From NCBI GenBank assembly GCA_035650495.1, contig DASRHK010000086.1:1-15258 (forward strand): a stretch of 15,258 nt of DNA. The letters are read 5' to 3'. Under the pieces are notes generated by a model that saw nothing but the letters and a program-made list of their open reading frames with translations, had not been told where the DNA came from and searched no databases. Shown here in pieces: positions 14,323 through 15,258 of this stretch. Origin of the DNA: DASRHK01 sp035650495 (GTDB lineage Bacteria > Pseudomonadota > Gammaproteobacteria > Nevskiales > Nevskiaceae). Positions within the stretch are counted from its first letter, which is position 1. Each line of letters starts with the position of its first letter. Both the position numbers and the translations under genes were made by a program.

Positions 14323-14374
14323 GCGCATCGGGGTTTTCCGGTCTTGCCTCGGATGGCAAGACCGGCCGATGCGC
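14323..14374. repeat. 52-nt nested palindrome joined to the truncated tRNA copy
   Basis: Outer 9-bp arms GCGCATCGG (14323-14331) and CCGATGCGC (14366-14374) pair perfectly. Inside them, 11-bp arms CCGGTCTTGCC (14338-14348) and GGCAAGACCGG (14355-14365) enclose a TCGGAT loop. The only unpaired stretch besides the loop is GGTTTT (14332-14337) on the 5' side. In all, 20 perfect base pairs would fold in RNA or extrude in DNA. No T-run follows on either strand, so it is not a standard Rho-independent terminator. It may be a REP-like or mini mobile palindrome, or part of a structured RNA. Confidence 0.8.
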
Positions 14375-14376
14375 GA

Positions 14377-14410
14377 CCGCACAGGGATGTGCGGGCCGGA
14401 ACCCTCGGCC
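14377..14410. other. Two further short hairpins between the palindrome and tRNA-Arg
   Basis: CCGCACA-GGGA-TGTGCGG (14377-14394) is a perfect 7-bp stem with a 4-nt loop. Next to it, sharing one base, GGCCG-GAACCCT-CGGCC (14394-14410) has a 5-bp stem and a 7-nt loop, the geometry of a tRNA T arm but without the conserved T-loop bases. A GGGAC at 14412-14416 could pair with GTCCC of the truncated tRNA copy. No open reading frame here is credible. Confidence 0.5.
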
Positions 14411-14424
14411 AGGGACGGCTCGAA

Positions 14425-14433
14425 GCTAGAATC
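14425..14433 (+). promoter_or_regulatory. -10-like box of tRNA-Arg (GCTAGAATC)
   Basis: TAGAAT (14427-14432) lies 14 nt before the tRNA, giving a predicted transcription start within the preceding 5-10 nt. It duplicates the element at 14274-14282. The -35 region is GC-rich and shows no good match, so upstream activation or the first copy's promoter may contribute. Confidence 0.45.
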
Positions 14434-14446
14434 GCAAGGACTTTCA

Positions 14447-14522
14447 GTCCCCGTAGCTCAGTGGATAGAGCGGCCGCCTCCTAAGCGGCAGGTCGCAGGT
14501 TCGATTCCTGCCGGGGACGCCA
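14447..14522 (+). tRNA. tRNA-Arg, anticodon CCT
   Basis: The 76-nt cloverleaf is complete. The acceptor is GTCCCCG/CGGGGAC, the D arm GCTC...GAGC and the anticodon stem GCCGC/GCGGC. The loop is CTCCTAA, so the anticodon CCT reads AGG. The variable loop is AGGTC, the T arm GCAGG-TTCGATT-CCTGC, the discriminator G, and the CCA is encoded in the genome. A nearby truncated 5' copy and a gene beginning 25 nt downstream make its transcription unit unusual. Confidence 0.97.
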
Positions 14523-14547
14523 TCCAGCGCAAGTCCGGGATCTCAAG

Positions 14548-15258
14548 GTGAACCGACGCTTCAGCCGCCGCCATTTCCTGGCCGGCTCCGCTTCCGCCGC
14601 CGCGCTCGCGCTCGCGCGCGGGCTCACCGCGTGCAGTGGCGGATCGCCGAGCGCTTCTTCGCCGACGCCGACGCTGCGCGCGCCCGGCTCTCTGCCCGAT
14701 CCGTCGCGCGCCGCGGGCATCGCCGATCCGTCGCTGCCGTTCGATCACGTCGTCGTCGTGATGATGGAGAACCATTCGTTCGACAATTATTTCGGCATGC
14801 TGCCGCTGCGCGGGCAGCCGCTCGCCGACGGCTTCACCTTCGACGAGAGCGGCCGGCCGCTCAACTTCAATCCGGCGGCCGGCGGCGTCCAGCGCGCGTT
14901 CCATCTGCAGGGCACCTGCCAGCCGAATCACGTCACCCAATCGTGGAACGGCACGCATCAGCAGATCGCCGGCGGGACCATGGACGGCTTCGCTGCTACG
15001 GATTCCGAAGCGATGGGCTACTGGGACGAGCCGGACCTGCCGTTCTACTACTCGCTCGCGAAGACGTTCTGCATCGGCAATCGCTGCTTCGCGTCCGCGC
15101 CTTGCCAGACCTACCCGAACCGGCGCTTCCTCTATGCGGGAACGGCGTCGGGCGACATCGACACCAGCAACGGCAGCTTCCTCCTGCCCTATCCCGACAA
15201 CGGCACGCTGATGGACGCGATGAGCGCGAACGGCGTGTCATGGCGCAGCTATTTCTCC
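14548..15258 (+). CDS. Tat-exported acid phosphatase/phospholipase C-family phosphoesterase (3' end outside window)
   Basis: The 237 residues visible belong to the phosphoesterase family that includes bacterial phospholipase C and acid phosphatase AcpA-type enzymes. These cleave phosphate mono- or diesters outside the cytoplasm. The N-terminus has a twin-arginine signal (SRRHFLAG, residues 6-13), then an Ala/Leu-rich stretch and a lipobox-like LTAC at 26-29, so the product may be a Tat-exported lipoprotein. The catalytic signature is FDHVVVVMMENHSFDNYFG (65-83). It is followed by family landmarks WNGTHQQIAGGTMDGF (133-148), the helix YWDEPDLPFYYSLAKTF and SAPCQTYPNRRFLYAG (183-198). The GTG at 14548 begins directly with the Tat signal, and reading further upstream enters the tRNA. 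It starts 25 nt after the tRNA 3' end, with no separate promoter visible, so co-transcription with the tRNA is possible. Confidence 0.93.
   Translation, partial: MNRRFSRRHFLAGSASAAALALARGLTACSGGSPSASSPTPTLRAPGSLPDPSRAAGIADPSLPFDHVVVVMMENHSFDNYFGMLPLRGQPLADGFTFDESGRPLNFNPAAGGVQRAFHLQGTCQPNHVTQSWNGTHQQIAGGTMDGFAATDSEAMGYWDEPDLPFYYSLAKTFCIGNRCFASAPCQTYPNRRFLYAGTASGDIDTSNGSFLLPYPDNGTLMDAMSANGVSWRSYFS

Noticed and set aside
14323..14374. The nested palindrome as a Rho-independent terminator
   Set aside because: No T-run follows the stem on either strand; the TTTT present lies on the 5' side inside the stem and gives A residues on the other strand.
14227..14551. Short open frames running through the tRNA on the plus strand (peptides containing VAQWIERPPPKRQVAGSIP or SPRSSVDRAAAS)
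   Set aside because: These are the well-known spurious translations of a tRNA gene; the cloverleaf explains the conserved sequence.
14458..14958. Minus-strand open frames ending in peptides such as GIEPATCRLGGG and RQESNLRP
   Set aside because: They are antisense translations of the same tRNA extended into the antisense of the phosphoesterase gene.

Overview
The window comes from a high-GC, Gram-negative proteobacterium. It has a TonB-dependent outer-membrane receptor, periplasmic and membrane-anchored hydrolases, GSTs, a Tat-exported phosphoesterase and an MHYT hybrid kinase. The combination of TonB receptor, TetR regulator, GPH-type MFS carrier, sulfatase and GSTs is what I would expect of a catabolically versatile gammaproteobacterium such as Steroidobacteraceae or Nevskiales, or of a sphingomonad-like alphaproteobacterium. 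This placement is inference; no marker gene fixes the taxon.

Layout. Positions 1-1310 (minus strand) hold a TetR regulator followed, with a GTGA overlap, by a TonB-dependent receptor cut by the window edge. A divergent control region with two palindromes (1311-1371) separates this pair from an MFS/GPH transporter (1369-2760, plus). The transporter converges on, and overlaps by 16 bp, a compact six-gene minus-strand operon (9155-2745): membrane-anchored metallo-beta-lactamase-fold hydrolase, long GST, second long GST, soluble DUF1330-like protein, membrane DUF1330-like protein, and membrane-anchored type I sulfatase. Four of its five junctions are 4-bp start/stop overlaps and the fifth is a 7-nt gap. 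Next (minus strand) come a hybrid histidine kinase with an MHYT sensor (14170-11528), a secreted right-handed beta-helix protein resembling AlgG-type mannuronan C5-epimerases (11450-9651), and a small LprI/DUF1311-like protein (9639-9223).

On the plus strand at the right end lies tRNA-Arg(CCT) (14447-14522). It is preceded by a truncated 5' copy of itself joined exactly to a 52-nt nested palindrome. It is followed after only 25 nt by a Tat-signal acid phosphatase/phospholipase C-family gene that runs out of the window.

How the parts may work together (inference): the TonB receptor and the GPH carrier could form an uptake route for one ligand sensed by the TetR protein. The six-gene operon looks like an envelope-associated processing or detoxification pathway for a sulfated or electrophilic compound whose identity cannot be read from sequence. 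The best candidates for something undescribed are this operon and the tRNA-derived structured element at 14304-14416.
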